Positions 56,794 to 64,000 of a stretch of 64,000 nt of DNA are shown one piece after another. A program made the position numbers and the translations under genes. The stretch is from the NCBI GenBank assembly GCA_018242295.1, contig JAFECE010000003.1, forward strand, positions 620,001-684,000, written 5' to 3'. The notes beneath the pieces were generated by a model that made no database searches, was not told the origin of the DNA, and saw only the letters and a list, made by a program, of their open reading frames with translations. Numbering within the stretch: the stretch's first letter is position 1; each line of letters opens with the position of its first letter. This DNA comes from Pseudomonadota bacterium. GTDB taxonomy: Bacteria > Pseudomonadota > Alphaproteobacteria > Rhizobiales > Hyphomicrobiaceae.

Positions 56794-57120
56794 CTATAGA
56801 ATCCGCTCATTCATTTGCAGGAGCCCCGAGGCCGTATGCGTGGAAAGGTGCCCATCCTGATGCAAGGCCTGAATGATATGATGATAGCTGTCACGGCCGA
56901 AGCCCGCATATTTCTTGCGCTGCAGGGGGTGCAGGATATTCGTCACTGCTAGATCGATGCGGTCGCGAACCCGACGCCAGTCTCGTTGCACTCTAGACCA
57001 ATGGTCGTAAACTTTCGTTGCCATTGACGAGGCGTGGACAGCTACGGCAGACGCAGCAGCGTCGGCGGAGTTGCCCGCTGCGTTGGCGATCTCGGCAGCC
57101 ATGTCGATTTTGTTGTTCAA
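56794..57120 (-). CDS. Hypothetical helical protein
   Basis: A 108-residue frame with an alanine-rich helix (MAAEIANAAGNSADAAASAV) followed by WSRVQRDWRRVRDRIDLAVT and SYHHIIQALHQDGHLSTHTA. It has no recognised family and no clear ribosome-binding site. Weakly supported, but coherent as a small helical protein. Confidence 0.35.
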   Translation of the reverse strand: MNNKIDMAAEIANAAGNSADAAASAVAVHASSMATKVYDHWSRVQRDWRRVRDRIDLAVTNILHPLQRKKYAGFGRDSYHHIIQALHQDGHLSTHTASGLLQMNERIL

Positions 57121-57483
57121 TTCGACGGCAAACTCGGAGACCTGAGCCCCGATTTTACGCCGCTAGGCGCGGGCTGACTCAAAAGAGGATGCCGACCATG
57201 ACAAGACTGCACAAGGCATCCAGGCACCTCTGAGAGCTTCAATTTGCGGTGCGGCCTGCGTTGAACACTTCGCCAAGCAGTCGTTGTGGCTTCACCCTTA
57301 CCGAACGCCACAGCGTCTGAGAACGTGATTGAAATCCTACTCGGCCAAAGGGCAGCGATCCGCGTCGGTTTCGACGTCGCCTGCCAGTTGCTCTGGAACC
57401 AAGCGCAATACGCAGGACGACAGAAGACTTGCTACGCCCGCAGCAGCAACGCCGACGCAAAATCCCGGCCCAGAGCGAATGCT
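57121..57483. other. Short gap downstream of the OsmC operon
   Basis: About 360 bp past the lipoyl-carrier gene with nothing recognised apart from ordinary GC-rich sequence. Confidence 0.4.
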
Positions 57484-57891
57484 TTATGCTTTCTGACCTT
57501 TGCCAGATAGGTACGCGGTATAAGCCTCGGATGTGAGGAGCTGCGCGGTATCTGAGGGCTCCAACCGTAGTTTCAGAAGCCATCCCTGTCCGTAACAATC
57601 TTCATTGATGAGCTGGACGGACTTCTTCAACGAAGCGTTAGGTTCAAGGATGGCTCCTGAAATCGGCGAGTGCAGGTCAAACACCACCTTGCTTGATTCC
57701 ACGGCGCCGAACGTCTCCCCCTGCGTAACCTTGGTTCCAGCCACTGGCAGGTCTACAAACAGGATTTTCCCGAGCTGCTTCTGCGCGTACTGCGTAATGC
57801 CCAGGTGGTATTCCCCTGCTGCTTCGGCAGGCCGCAGCCAGAAATGTGTCTCGTGATACAAGAGATCGTCAGGAAAATTGAAGGATGTCAT
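57484..57891 (-). CDS. GcvH-like lipoyl-carrier protein
   Basis: A 135-residue lipoyl-domain protein of the GcvH family. The lipoylated lysine is K68 in AVESSKVVFDLHSPISGAI, and DLLYHETHFWLRPAEAAGEY and GITQYAQKQLGKILFVDLPV are typical. There is no gcvT or gcvP here, so it may not serve the glycine cleavage system. It overlaps the lpd gene by 23 bp, which implies coupled translation, and is last in the osmC-lpd-lbp operon. In Hyphomicrobium, GcvH-like LbpA proteins work in sulfur oxidation with sHdr enzymes; none of those is present either. Its Lpd neighbour would re-oxidise or reduce its lipoate. Confidence 0.85.
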   Translation of the reverse strand: MTSFNFPDDLLYHETHFWLRPAEAAGEYHLGITQYAQKQLGKILFVDLPVAGTKVTQGETFGAVESSKVVFDLHSPISGAILEPNASLKKSVQLINEDCYGQGWLLKLRLEPSDTAQLLTSEAYTAYLSGKGQKA

Positions 57892-59278
57892 GGTGCTGCC
57901 GTTTGCTGAGGAGCTTATGCGTGGCTTGCCCGAGTGCGTCCTCTACAGCCTCCAGAACCGCTTCCGCGATCGTCGGATGCGCGTGAACCGTTGCACGCAG
58001 TTCTTCTGCTTTACCGTATCTTTGCAAGAGCAAAGCACCCTCATGCACCAATTCTGAGGCATGTGGTCCGATGATGTGCAGTCCCAGAAGATGCCCGTTA
58101 TCTTTGGCCACAATGGCTTTTACGAAACCCGAAATTTCACCCAAGGCATGCGCCCGACCAAGAGCACGCAAATCGAATTTTCCGACTGTGTAATCAAGCT
58201 CGTCACGCTTCGCTTCTTCCTCAGTGCGCCCGACATAGGCAATTTCCGGATGGGTAAACACGGCGACCGGAATGGCACGATCCCGGATGGGTGTGCAATG
58301 ACGGTTGAGGAAATGGTCTACGGCGAGCTTCGCTTGGGCTGACGCCGCGTGCGCAAGACCGGACCGGCCATTTACATCACCGGCGGCGTAAATATCGGCG
58401 GCCGTCGTTCTCATGAGATCGTCGACGACGATTTCGCCATAACCGTTAATTGCCACACCGGCACTTTCGAGCCCGAGGTTTTTCGAATTCGCGTCACGGC
58501 CAATGGCGACTAACGCGCGTTCGGCCACCGCGACCGCTTGGCCGTCCTTATACGCTACGACGCCTTCCGGTTCGCGGACAACCCGTTCGATCCTGCAATC
58601 GAAGATGCACTTGATTCCGTTCTTTCGCATTTCTCGCTGCAGCACTACGGAAACGTCCTTGTCTCCTGCCGACATCAGCCGCGAGCCACTGGCTAGGATC
58701 GTAACATCGACATCGAGGCTTTTTAGTATGCAGGCAAACTCGCAGGCGATGATGCCGGACCCGATAATAAGGATGGATTGCGGTAAGCTCTCCCACTGCA
58801 GCAGATCATCAGAGGTTCCGATGAAGGCGCCATCAATGTCGAAGCCGGCTGGCGCGGTTGGAAAGGAACCCGTACAGATAAGCGTGGCATCCGGCCTGAT
58901 CACCTTGTCGGCGACGCGCAGGGTGTCTTCGTCGATGAAGCATCCGTAGCCGCGAATGCATGTCACGCTTCGGTTTTCCATGAGTCGATCGATGCCTTCG
59001 CCCAGCATCGCGACTACTTCGCTGAAGCGCTGCTTGAGTTTCGACCAATCTGCCGATATTGACCCGACGGTCTGAAGACCGAACTCCTCCGCGCGTTTGA
59101 ACTTTTCGAGAAGCACGCAGCTCTCGACCAGCACCTTGGTCGGAATGCATCCCTGATGTAGACACGTTCCGCCAAGGGGTCTGGGATCGATAAGTGTCAC
59201 GCGGGCGCCGTGGGCGGCCGCGTGGGAAGCGGCGACGTAGCCCGCAGGCCCGCCGCCGAGAATTGCCAAATGCCTCAT
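57869..59278 (-). CDS. lpd: Dihydrolipoamide dehydrogenase
   Basis: A 469-residue flavoprotein disulfide reductase. An FAD motif (LAILGGGPAGYVAASHAAAH), the redox cysteines C39 and C44 in GGTCLHQGCIPTK, an NAD site (ILIIGSGIIACEFACILKSL), a second FAD contact (DIYAAGDVNGRSGLAHAASA) and the C-terminal catalytic HAHPTIAEAV. It exchanges electrons between NAD(H) and the lipoyl group. It begins within a TGATG overlap with the osmC stop and overlaps the lipoyl gene at its end. The tight placement suggests it serves that specific carrier rather than the pyruvate or 2-oxoglutarate complexes. Confidence 0.95.
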   Translation of the reverse strand: MRHLAILGGGPAGYVAASHAAAHGARVTLIDPRPLGGTCLHQGCIPTKVLVESCVLLEKFKRAEEFGLQTVGSISADWSKLKQRFSEVVAMLGEGIDRLMENRSVTCIRGYGCFIDEDTLRVADKVIRPDATLICTGSFPTAPAGFDIDGAFIGTSDDLLQWESLPQSILIIGSGIIACEFACILKSLDVDVTILASGSRLMSAGDKDVSVVLQREMRKNGIKCIFDCRIERVVREPEGVVAYKDGQAVAVAERALVAIGRDANSKNLGLESAGVAINGYGEIVVDDLMRTTAADIYAAGDVNGRSGLAHAASAQAKLAVDHFLNRHCTPIRDRAIPVAVFTHPEIAYVGRTEEEAKRDELDYTVGKFDLRALGRAHALGEISGFVKAIVAKDNGHLLGLHIIGPHASELVHEGALLLQRYGKAEELRATVHAHPTIAEAVLEAVEDALGQATHKLLSKRQHHDILQFS

Positions 59279-59817
59279 CAGGCCGTGGCCTCGAGCACCA
59301 GAGGATGATCGTTGAGTGTCACGCTACCGGTGACCTCAACCGGCACCTGCAGGGTGTTGAGAACCGGACAGTGGGTTTCAACGACCTGCACTAGCTTTGC
59401 CATCGCTTCGGGACTTGCTGAACTGCGGATTTTTGTTTCGAACATGATCTTCTGGAACCCTGCCCGAACACTGGGATCCATCGCGAAAAGACCGCGAAGA
59501 TCAAGATGACCGCGGACGTCGCACTTCACGCTTTCCAGCGGAATGCCCATCACAGCCCCGTATGCGCGATAAACGATCTCCTGGCATGTGCCGAGAGCGG
59601 CAAGAACGACTTCAACGGGGTTCGGCCCACGATCCATACCGCCAAGCTCTGGCGGCTCATCGATGCTCATCGCCGGAAATTCGCGGATTTTGCTGGTGCA
59701 ATGCATGCCTTCGCCGAGCTCGGTTGATGCACGGAAGACGACCTTGGCAGCACCCGGATTGGCCTTGATATTATCGATAGCGGAAAGCAGGGTCTTCTTG
59801 ATATGCTCCGTGGACAT
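59278..59817 (-). CDS. OsmC/Ohr-family protein
   Basis: A 179-residue OsmC-fold protein with the two family cysteines: C78 in ALGTCQEIVYRAYG and C150 in VETHCPVLNTLQVPVEVTGS. In Ohr/OsmC these form the peroxide-reducing pair; Ohr-type enzymes are reduced by lipoylated proteins and Lpd rather than by thioredoxin. First gene of the operon, followed directly by lpd and the lipoyl carrier, so the electron path NADH-Lpd-lipoyl protein-OsmC is encoded together. Two extra cysteines (C40 and C99) are noted. Some OsmC homologues are not peroxidases, so the activity is inferred. Confidence 0.85.
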   Translation of the reverse strand: MSTEHIKKTLLSAIDNIKANPGAAKVVFRASTELGEGMHCTSKIREFPAMSIDEPPELGGMDRGPNPVEVVLAALGTCQEIVYRAYGAVMGIPLESVKCDVRGHLDLRGLFAMDPSVRAGFQKIMFETKIRSSASPEAMAKLVQVVETHCPVLNTLQVPVEVTGSVTLNDHPLVLEATA

Positions 59818-60765
59818 TGCATTTCCTTCCCATTTTTAGAATTATTATTGGCCGCGGAACATACGGGTATGCGGGAAGGTGCAGCAATTGGGGCTATTCC
59901 TTATTGTCTTAGGAATCACCCTAATATCTGTTTTAACTTTCGAGGGCCGCCCGACTGCGGAAAGCGACATAAATTCTTACAACTGCGACCACGCCCGCGA
60001 AGCTATTACGTAGGTGAGTTTTCTTGGGCGCGAGTGCCGTTGCTGCGCTGCGGCAGATAAAGCCACCGGCAATCCCTCTGGGCGATATACTAGGCCGCGA
60101 GCATCCAATTCACGAGACCGGATACATCGAAATAGGCCGCTGACGTCGCACCAAAGGCCATGACAGACGCATGCGATGATCCGATCTCGTGAATCAACAG
60201 CATGCCCGTGGCCGCCGTAGGCTTGGCACGATCAGGGAGCCGCCACCAATTCCAAAAAACCAAAAGCAGGCTAACCGCAAAACCGTAGACAACAACGGGC
60301 GGCAACAGTTCGACGGGTGTTCTCGCGGCAAAGCCTTACGTCCCCGTTGCTGTCTCGCTTCTTCTTGAAGAACAACAATGTGGCTATCACAAGCATCAAA
60401 CCGCTTGCATCAACTGCGTTGTGCAACGGGTCCTGGTTCGTTCAACAGGCGAGGATCGACTTCTGCATCACCTCGACAGGCGCCACAAAATGTGGAAGCG
60501 ACTTGGTCGCTCTATTTCCCCAAAACAACTGGCATATCACGCCATTCAATGGGAGCGGCAACCACTTCGATACGTCTTGCTGAAGGCATAGTCCCCTCAT
60601 CCCAGGCATCCGAACATCAAAGGATAAGGCAGCCGCGACGTCCCTCATATCCATCCAGGAAGGCTTCTGCGGATGCATAACACGCCACAGATACCACACG
60701 GACGTGAGCAGCAAACCAGGGGCTCTTGAGCGGCCTTGTTGTCGTCGCCGACGAAGCCGCATTCC
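59818..60765. other. Gap between osmC and the histidine kinase
   Basis: About 950 bp. It probably contains the promoter of the osmC operon near its left side. A 71-residue frame (60090-60305, minus) with a hydrophobic start (VVVYGFAVSLLLVFWNWWRL) may be a remnant of a membrane protein. Another minus frame (60442-60762) has a DMRDVAAALSFD patch that could be a decayed membrane gene. Nothing is firm. Confidence 0.4.
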
Positions 60766-62031
60766 TTAGCTGGCATAGGCTAATTCCCGATGCGCAAGTG
60801 GCAGGTTGACCACGAACGTCAATCCGCACTCGGGTGAATTGCTCGTCACTCTGAGTTGACCGCGGTGCGCTTCGACAATAGAGCGGGATATGGGAAGACC
60901 CATTCCCATCCCCATCGACTTGGTTGTGAAAAACGGCTCGAAGATCTTGTCTAGATCCGGATCTGGCAGAAGCGAACCACTGTCGCTGATCAATATTTGG
61001 ACCACATCGGATTGCGTAGCATCGGTCGTGATCGTCACGACTTTGCTGCTCGCCTGCGAACCGTCAATGGCCTCGATTGCATTGCGCACGATGTTGAGAA
61101 TCACCTGCTCGAGCTGGATGGCATCGCCCTTCACGTAGGTTGGTAAGGGGCTCGGCACCACACGGATGCCAATACCGCGCGACTGCGACTCAGGCAGCAC
61201 GACGCGCAACGCATTCGAGATGAGCACCTGCACGTCGAGCTTCCGGAATGCGGGATCACCTTTGACGAGGAACCGTCGCACACTGGCGATGATGTCGGCA
61301 GCCCGGTCCGCCTGTTTGCACACATGCTCCATGGCCCAACGAACCTCGGGATCATTTGGATTTTGATCAAGACGGTACAGACACCCACGCGAAAAGTTGG
61401 CAATCGCCGCGAGCGGTTGGTTCAGTTGATGGGCAAGAGCCGTTGTCATTTGCCCCATCGAGCTCAGGCGGGAGGCAATTGATAATTCGCGGTGGTGCAG
61501 GTGAAGTTCGTCCTCGTACCGTTTGAGTTCGCTGATATCGCGCGTGATGCCGAGGAGGGACGTGACGCATCCCTCCTTGTCGCGCAATGGCGCCGCATGC
61601 GTTTCGAGCCAACGTGTGCGGCCTTTGAGAGAAATGATCTGGAACTCGAACTTGACGTGATGACCGGCAAAGACCTTGCGGGTCATCTTCTCGTAGATCT
61701 CGCAATGGGCGGGAGATATTACATGGTAGACGGATCTTCCGACGATGTCTTCAGGCTTCTCGGCATCGATAAGATGCAGGCCCGCCGGGTTCATCTCTAA
61801 GATCGTGCCATCCTGGGACTGGATCTTCACACACTCCGGTTCCGTGGCGATGATCTGGCGAAGTCGTTGTTCGCGGTCAGCAAGTGTGCTTTCCGCGCGA
61901 ATGCGATTGGACCGTTCGGCCATGAGAAGCTTCTTCGCGTTGCCAAGGGCACGGCGCACGAAAAGCGCATATGCGCTCGTCACAACGGCCAACGCGTAAC
62001 CTGCAAATGGAAGGATTTGCGTCGTAAACAT
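60766..62031 (-). CDS. PAS-domain sensor histidine kinase
   Basis: A 421-residue kinase. A single N-terminal hydrophobic helix (LPFAGYALAVVTSAYALFV), a coiled-coil linker, a PAS domain (about 57-180, with IIATEPECVKIQSQDGTILE and ending FLLGITRDISELKRYEDELH-like), then a HisKA H-box with MTTALAHQLNQPLAAIANF (H near 202) and HATPase_c with QVILNIVRNAIEAIDG (N box), ISDSGSLLPDPDLDKIFEPF and GMGMGLPISRSIVEAHRG. FixL-like layout. No response regulator is adjacent, so it is an orphan here. The signal may be a small molecule in the PAS pocket; no haem histidine was identified. Confidence 0.92.
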   Translation of the reverse strand: MFTTQILPFAGYALAVVTSAYALFVRRALGNAKKLLMAERSNRIRAESTLADREQRLRQIIATEPECVKIQSQDGTILEMNPAGLHLIDAEKPEDIVGRSVYHVISPAHCEIYEKMTRKVFAGHHVKFEFQIISLKGRTRWLETHAAPLRDKEGCVTSLLGITRDISELKRYEDELHLHHRELSIASRLSSMGQMTTALAHQLNQPLAAIANFSRGCLYRLDQNPNDPEVRWAMEHVCKQADRAADIIASVRRFLVKGDPAFRKLDVQVLISNALRVVLPESQSRGIGIRVVPSPLPTYVKGDAIQLEQVILNIVRNAIEAIDGSQASSKVVTITTDATQSDVVQILISDSGSLLPDPDLDKIFEPFFTTKSMGMGMGLPISRSIVEAHRGQLRVTSNSPECGLTFVVNLPLAHRELAYAS

Positions 62032-62257
62032 GGGCGTTTGACCGGTAGTCTCAGCCTCGTCTTTATCTCTTCGGAGGTTGCCCGAATGAGGCTTCGCATC
62101 AATAGCACTGACCTCATATTCTGAGACATTGTGATCGATTTTTCTGTCGGGAAAATCCCTGCGTTGGGTAAGGGAAAACCCTCCATTTCGTTGTTTTTAT
62201 TTGACACCGCCTTCCGTCTACCGACCCTGACCTGACAGATTGTTCGTTTCGAATGCA

Positions 62258-62269
62258 ATTCTAGAGAAT
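62258..62269. promoter_or_regulatory. Palindrome in the divergent LysR/histidine-kinase gap
   Basis: ATTCTAGAGAAT, a perfect 12-bp palindrome 49 bp before the LysR-type ATG. LysR proteins bind T-N11-A sites with imperfect symmetry and usually regulate their own divergent promoter. A candidate only. Confidence 0.4.
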
Positions 62270-62318
62270 CATACCTGAAATGTAGTGTCTTTCTGTCGAT
62301 GGTTCCGGAGGTTCCGCC

Positions 62319-63272
62319 ATGAATCTGCAGCAGCTAAGGTACGTCAGGGCTTTAGTCGAGGAAGGATCCTTTGTAAGCGCAGCTGCCCAATGCTCTGTCA
62401 CCCAGCCGACGCTATCGAATGGCATCGCACAGTTGGAAGCTGAACTTGGTCAACGGATTTTCCGCCGTACGACGCGCAGTTTGTCTCTCACGCCTGTCGG
62501 AGAGCGCTTGCTGCCGGCAGTGATCGAAACGCTCAAGTCATTCGACAAAATCAAGGACCTTGCGGCACAGGCTGGTCCCGCTAACAGTTCGATCCACGTT
62601 GGTATTTCCCCCGTCGTGGGGATCAGTCGAGCTCAGACCACCCTCGAAGTGTTCCAGCACAATCGTCCCGACGTGGAGCTTGTGTTTCGGGAGGCCAACC
62701 TCCAGGGCCTCAGTGATGCGCTCAAGGCTGGGGAGTTGGACTTGATCCTGGCCCCCATGGATGCCGACTGCGCCATCCTCACGGCTTACGTTTACAGGAA
62801 ACTTTGCAGTGAGCCTCTGCTCTTCCTACCGAAACTTATCGACCGGCATAGATGGAAAGGACGGACGTCCGTTGCGATTGAAGACGTAGCCGACGAAACA
62901 TTTGTGCTTGTACCAAATCTTTGCGGGCTCACTCAGGTCACGCGCAAGTTATTTGAAAGGGCCTCGCTTGTCCTCCGGCGCTATCCAGGAGAGGCCAGTA
63001 ATTACAGTGTCGTGCAAGAATGGGCTACGTTTGGACTCGGAGCTGCGCTTCTTCCGGCCTCAAAACTTGCCTCCACACCAGACGCGGACTCCGCGCTGTC
63101 GCTGACCTATCAAGGCGAACCGGTGCTCATTGACTACTACGCATTGGGCAAACCCAACACGGTATTGCCTGAACTCTTTTTCGAACTGTGGGAGGGACTT
63201 CGTCCGTTCGACATCAAGGAAGCCTGCGTACCCTCTTCCGAAGGTGATTACGTCCTCGATTGGGCGGTCTAA
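62319..63272 (+). CDS. LysR-family transcriptional regulator
   Basis: A 317-residue regulator with the N-terminal winged HTH (MNLQQLRYVRALVEEGSFVS, AAAQCSVTQPTLSNGIAQLE, LGQRIFRRTTRSLSLTPVGE) and a LysR substrate-binding domain (HVGISPVVGISRAQTTLEVF, ELVFREANLQGLSDALKAGE, LDLILAPMD). The helix-turn-helix and the short-pitch core fit the CysB/OxyR-like group; the cysteines at about 26, 152, 164 and 209 are worth noting but do not match OxyR's pair by position. Divergent from the histidine kinase. Confidence 0.92.
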   Translation: MNLQQLRYVRALVEEGSFVSAAAQCSVTQPTLSNGIAQLEAELGQRIFRRTTRSLSLTPVGERLLPAVIETLKSFDKIKDLAAQAGPANSSIHVGISPVVGISRAQTTLEVFQHNRPDVELVFREANLQGLSDALKAGELDLILAPMDADCAILTAYVYRKLCSEPLLFLPKLIDRHRWKGRTSVAIEDVADETFVLVPNLCGLTQVTRKLFERASLVLRRYPGEASNYSVVQEWATFGLGAALLPASKLASTPDADSALSLTYQGEPVLIDYYALGKPNTVLPELFFELWEGLRPFDIKEACVPSSEGDYVLDWAV

Positions 63273-63741
63273 CCGGCAGACGGAACCCCATAGGTGGTTC
63301 GAGCGGAGCAGGGTGAGCTTCGGTTAGCTACGAAATCACCCCGACAGCTCTCCGGAGGCCCGCCGGATTCCCGATGCGACGGACACACCGCCAAGCCGGG
63401 TAGGATCCCCGCAAGTTCCGTAGAAGAATGAACATAACGCGACCTTACCGGTCGTATAATTCGACAGCCGTCTTGGCCTTCAGGAGCGGAAAACAAGGCG
63501 TCAGTCGCGCTTTCTGCCGATATCACCGTGGAGGTCCTATAGACGCCTTACAACAGTGACGTAAGTGACGTACGCAAACAAAAAGGAGAGTCGCCGAAGC
63601 TCTCCTTCAAGTTATTTGGTAGTGCAGCGTAGCGGACGGAGAGAACCGGCGGTTCCAAAAAATGAGGAAGCGTGTTTTCGGACCGCCGGATAGCGAACCA
63701 TGGCGCGAAGTCGCTATGCGTCTCCGGCCATGGTGAACAGA
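63273..63741. other. Intergenic region between LysR and porin genes
   Basis: About 470 bp with a strong terminator (63583-63607) for the porin on the minus strand. The rest holds no recognised gene. Confidence 0.5.
63580..63607 (-). terminator. Rho-independent terminator of the porin gene
   Basis: On the minus strand AAGGAGAG-CTTCGGCGA-CTCTCCTT is followed by a T-run (TTTTTG). An 8-bp stem with a UUCG-containing loop, about 135 bp past the porin stop. A classical intrinsic terminator. Confidence 0.8.
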
Positions 63742-64000
63742 CTAGAAGTTGATGAGTGCGCCAGCCGTAATCACGTTGATGTTGTCAAACTTGCCCGTGA
63801 GGCTGTCGCCGCCGTTGTTGAAGCCTGCCGGCGTCGGGCTCCCAGGACCCGAAAGCGTCGGCTGGTATTGCTTGAAGTTGACCCAAAGCGACATTGAGGC
63901 GGCGTCGATTTCCTGAACGGCGCCGACACCCCACTGCGTAAGGTCGCTTCCCGTCACTCCAAAGAGGGTCAAAGCCTCCTGGAACATATCCGAGCGTTTG
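63742..64000 (-). CDS. Porin, C-terminal part (runs off the window)
   Basis: The visible 86 residues are the end of an outer-membrane porin: MFQEALTLFGVTGSDLTQWG, VGAVQEIDAASMSLWVNFKQ, and the last strand GKFDNINVITAGALINF, ending in phenylalanine, the outer-membrane insertion signal. The frame continues without a stop past position 64000 (KRSD before the methionine), so the gene's start lies outside. It resembles the large porins of Hyphomicrobium-type bacteria. It marks a return to core-like sequence. Confidence 0.85.
   Translation of the reverse strand, partial: KRSDMFQEALTLFGVTGSDLTQWGVGAVQEIDAASMSLWVNFKQYQPTLSGPGSPTPAGFNNGGDSLTGKFDNINVITAGALINF

Overview
The window looks like a chromosomal segment of a GC-rich alphaproteobacterium. 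The RNase E architecture, the prfB recoding signal, the guaB/rsmB/guaA housekeeping set and the style of the porin C-terminus at the right edge fit the Hyphomicrobiaceae. That placement is an inference from protein style; no rRNA is present to settle it.

Left part (1-31.5 kb) is dense core chromosome. In order it holds two RNA methyltransferases, an azoreductase divergent from an HxlR regulator with a clear palindrome between them, prfB with an intact +1 programmed frameshift, PBP1a, an AMIN/Amidase_3 amidase, a long leader and RNase E, an M48 protease with TPR-like repeats, a DsbA-type oxidoreductase, aroQ-accB-accC-aat, a 3-methyladenine glycosylase, a membrane diguanylate cyclase, guaA, TspO, two convergent SET-domain genes, an RsmB-type methyltransferase, a MAPEG protein, guaB, rlmE-ppx, an M15-like peptidase and tRNA-Gln(CTG). 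Strong stem-loops follow several of these genes.

Right part (31.6-63.7 kb) is accessory and partly decayed. It begins just past tRNA-Gln with a serine recombinase that has lost its catalytic domain. Gene density drops, gaps of 350-950 bp are common, and there are broken pieces of RHS, metallo-beta-lactamase, sulfotransferase, glycosyltransferase and OpgD/G genes. Intact accessory modules include a CxxCH secreted protein with a small partner; a TetR regulator whose 18-bp palindrome recurs before an AhpD-like/azoreductase pair; a sulfotransferase and a three-gene glycan operon (GT2, methyltransferase-like, HAD-type) linked by 4-bp overlaps; two tandem secreted paralogues; a bestrophin-like channel; and an OsmC/dihydrolipoamide dehydrogenase/lipoyl-carrier operon. 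The last could be a self-contained lipoyl-dependent peroxide-reducing chain. A PAS histidine kinase and a divergent LysR regulator follow, and the window ends inside a porin gene.

The observations most worth following are the OsmC-Lpd-lipoyl operon, the histidine-rich insertion inside the S1 domain of RNase E, the duplicated TetR operator, and the unknown secreted protein families of the island.
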